Below, piece by piece: positions 62,201-64,000 of a stretch of 64,000 bases of DNA. Position 1 is the stretch's first letter. Every line of letters starts with the position of its first letter. Below the pieces are notes generated by a model. It did not search any database. It saw only the letters and a program-made list of their open reading frames with translations, and was not told the DNA's origin. Origin of the DNA: Reticulascus tulasneorum (lineage: Eukaryota; Ascomycota; Sordariomycetes; Glomerellales; Reticulascaceae); the NCBI GenBank assembly GCA_001557505.1, contig LSAX01000003.1, forward strand, positions 2,604,001-2,668,000, read 5' to 3'. The translations under genes were made by a program, and so were the position numbers.

Positions 62201-62738
62201 TGACCCCCACTGGAAGGACTACCTTTGGTACTACGAGTTCTTCGATGGTGACTCAGGCCGTGGACTCGGTGCTACTCATCAATGCGGATGGACTGGACTC
62301 ATTGCCCGAATGATCCATGACACAGGGTAACGTGTATCCCCTACTACCTTGCAGACCTAAACTAACATTTCTAGAACCAACTGCCGCCTTCCCCAGACGC
62401 CGCGTACACCATCTGTCGGCATGGCTCATTACTTTGATGACATCTTCTCCCGTCAAGTCGCTGGCCGTCGAGACTCTACCTCTAAGCCTCGCATTCGCCG
62501 TTCTTCAACCGCCCGATCTATGGGAGCTAGGAGCGACTTTGACGGCTCCGCCAATGGAGATGACGACGGTCGCTCCATGGGTAACTCGGTTTTCACCGAA
62601 TCTCCAGAGAGAGCACGCGAAAAGTCAGATGCAGATGCCCATATGCACCGGTATGTTTCGGAACAGCTCGAACGCCTCCAGGATGACGATACTGTTGGTG
62701 GCTATGACCCAAGTGAGGAAATCGAGGCCAAGCCCTAA
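59208..62738 (+). CDS. Glycoside hydrolase family 63 protein
   Basis: Nine exons join in phase to 1025 residues: 59208-59331, 59392-59430, 59495-59612, 59675-59771, 59823-59825 (3 nt), 59892-60519, 60569-61028, 61082-62326, 62375-62738. GH63 is the clan of alpha-glucosidases that includes the ER processing glucosidase I and bacterial YgjK. Seen here: N-terminal start with [23 protein letters not shown], the conserved [10 protein letters not shown] and [16 protein letters not shown], the (alpha/alpha)6 barrel motifs [14 protein letters not shown] (putative acid Asp), [52 protein letters not shown] and the end [11 protein letters not shown]. No signal peptide or anchor, so it is probably cytosolic, unlike Cwh41. 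The C-tail is Ser/Arg-rich with acidic end. Substrate unknown. Confidence 0.9.
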
Positions 62739-63238
62739 GTTGAGGAGAGGGCTCACGAAAATGAGCTACCTTGAGGAAGAGTATTATATTTGAGACATGT
62801 TCGTGGGTTCTTGTGATAGCCTGCATAAAAGATTTGGCGTTGGGACATGAAAATTGCCCAAAGCACCACATATTCTTCCTAAGCACAAAACACAGACATT
62901 ATATTCCTAGGTCGGGATAAAGTAGAACTTCAATATACAGAAGAACTTTGGCATACGGTTATCGTACTTATTATGACTTCTACCCCCGGTGACTGAACAT
63001 CACTGTCTATCCTGCAATATTGGTAAATCGCGTCAAGATCCTCACAGGACACAACTTCAGAGACGTACGTCTCCATATAGAGTTCAGGGAATGCTTCTAT
63101 TTTGGACTATGCACAAATCCTCCCATCGGGATGATTATTTCGGAACCGCCTGGAGACAACCTCCCTAGAAGCCAACTCCACCATGAGAATAGCTCAACTC
63201 GACACAACTTTCACCAAGGACATAAGGAAGTGGTTGTT
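62739..63238. other. Convergent 3' region
   Basis: 3' UTRs of the GH63 gene (+) and of the OSCP gene (-). No further gene seen. Confidence 0.6.
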
Positions 63239-63896
63239 TTACAGAGTGTCCGTGAGGAGCTTGTTCATCTTGGCGATCCTGGCCGCGACGCTGAGATCGA
63301 TGGTCCGCTCGCCAACCTCCACGACTAATCCTCCAACGATTTCCGGGTTGACCTGCGTTGTTCGTCAGTAAAAGGCTCCCCCAGCTTTGCGATGATGTCT
63401 ACGTGAGGTCGTCTTACCTTGTTTGTCACCTTCAGCTTCTTGCCCTGGCCAACGTACTCGGACTTAGATACCGCGGTCTCCAGCCTGCTCAGAGTCTTGT
63501 TGTCCAATGGCTACAGGAAAGTATAAATGTCAGCACCGCGCGTTCATCTGTTCGGAAATGTAAATAGCCATGGGATATCCGTACCGTAGCGCTGGTGACG
63601 ATCATGTCAACCTCGCCATGGGCGGCTGACATCAGGATGGTGAACTGATCGCAGACACCCTTGAGGATTCCCAATCGGTTGTTCTCGGCCAGCGTAGCGA
63701 GGAAGTTCTTGATCGTCTCGCCGCCTGATCCCGCATGCTTCGCCAGCTCAGTGACGATGGCCAGCCGGTCCTCCGGGTTCAGCGATGGGGCCGACAGGAT
63801 CGTGCCCAGCTTGGCATCCTTCTCGACGATTGATCCCAGCAAGCCGAGGGCCTTCGCGGTGGGCTCGAGGGTGGAGGTCTTGACGGCCGCGGTGTA
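63239..63896 (-). CDS. atp5: ATP synthase subunit OSCP (Atp5), 5' part off the window
   Basis: Peripheral-stalk subunit that confers oligomycin sensitivity, mitochondrial inner membrane. Three exons are visible: 63585-63896 (starting at an acceptor, TATAG-like, reading YTAAVKTSTLEP), 63418-63510 and 63239-63352; all in phase 0. About 172 residues are present of the usual 210-220; the presequence and the first part lie beyond base 64000 after an intron beginning off the window. Conserved pieces: LLGSIVEKDAKLGTIL, LNPEDRLAIVTELAKHAG, TIKNFLATLAENNRLGIL, HGEVDMIVTSATPLDNKTLSRLE, and the C-terminal VNPEIVGGLVVEVGERTIDLSVAARI, ending in LTDTL. Identification is firm. Confidence 0.94.
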
Positions 63897-64000
63897 CTAT
63901 GAAAATAACGCAGTTAGCATTTTGCTGTGCCCATCTTCCACATCCTGTCCCCCAACCGCACGATGCCCCATTCCCGCCAATCGAGGCATCGCAGCTCGGG

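Overview
The window is nuclear DNA from a filamentous ascomycete (Pezizomycotina). The protein sequences look most like Sordariomycetes, possibly Hypocreales, but I could not search to confirm this. Evidence: many short introns (about 50-110 nt) with GTRNGT donors and CTAAC/CTGAC branch sites just before the acceptor, single-copy eukaryotic housekeeping genes on both strands, and no operon-like packing. I saw no rRNA, tRNA, CRISPR, integron or intact transposon.

Layout, left to right. 1-985 (-): Rab GTPase Ypt1, last few codons off the left edge. 1655-3025 (-): RAD57 recombination mediator. 4985-6328 (+): single-pass membrane protein with a Cys-rich ectodomain. 7268-9997 (-): cytosolic-type carnitine acetyltransferase. 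9998-14025: no gene seen. 14026-16498 (+): ten-exon MFS exporter. 17349-18191 (+): 2EXR-domain protein. 18403-19298 (-): unrecognised, probably mitochondrial protein. 19760-23291 (-): RNA polymerase III second subunit. 23292-28304: no gene seen. 28305-33076 (+): Pumilio/PUF RNA-binding protein with an unusually long internal intron. 35205-36038 (-): ribosomal protein L15. 36580-37713 (-): unrecognised gene with two possible 3' ends. 38558-41436 (-): PSP1-domain protein. 41437-47116: gene-free, rich in purine and G tracts. 47117-48071 (-) and 48424-49321 (+): divergent NFU1 (Fe-S scaffold) and HIT-finger (snoRNP assembly) genes. 49490-50662 (-): unrecognised basic protein. 50663-54961: gene-poor, with one apparently decayed gene. 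54962-58037 (+): RasGEF carrying an N-terminal Ras-like P-loop domain. 59208-62738 (+): GH63 glycosidase with a 3-nt microexon. 63239 to the right edge (-): ATP synthase OSCP, 5' end off the window.

Most genes are unrelated core functions (vesicle traffic, repair, Pol III transcription, translation, mitochondrial energy and Fe-S, Ras signalling), so there is no evident metabolic cluster. The most unusual observations concern gene architecture: the 3-nt exon and a GC-AG intron in the GH63 gene, a likely second promoter inside the PUF gene, a coiled-coil 5' module with a 21-nt exon in the same PUF gene, a GTPase-like/RasGEF fusion, and a decayed reading frame broken only by TGA codons. Exon coordinates were worked out by hand from splice signals with phase checks; coordinates given for a gene run from start codon to stop codon.
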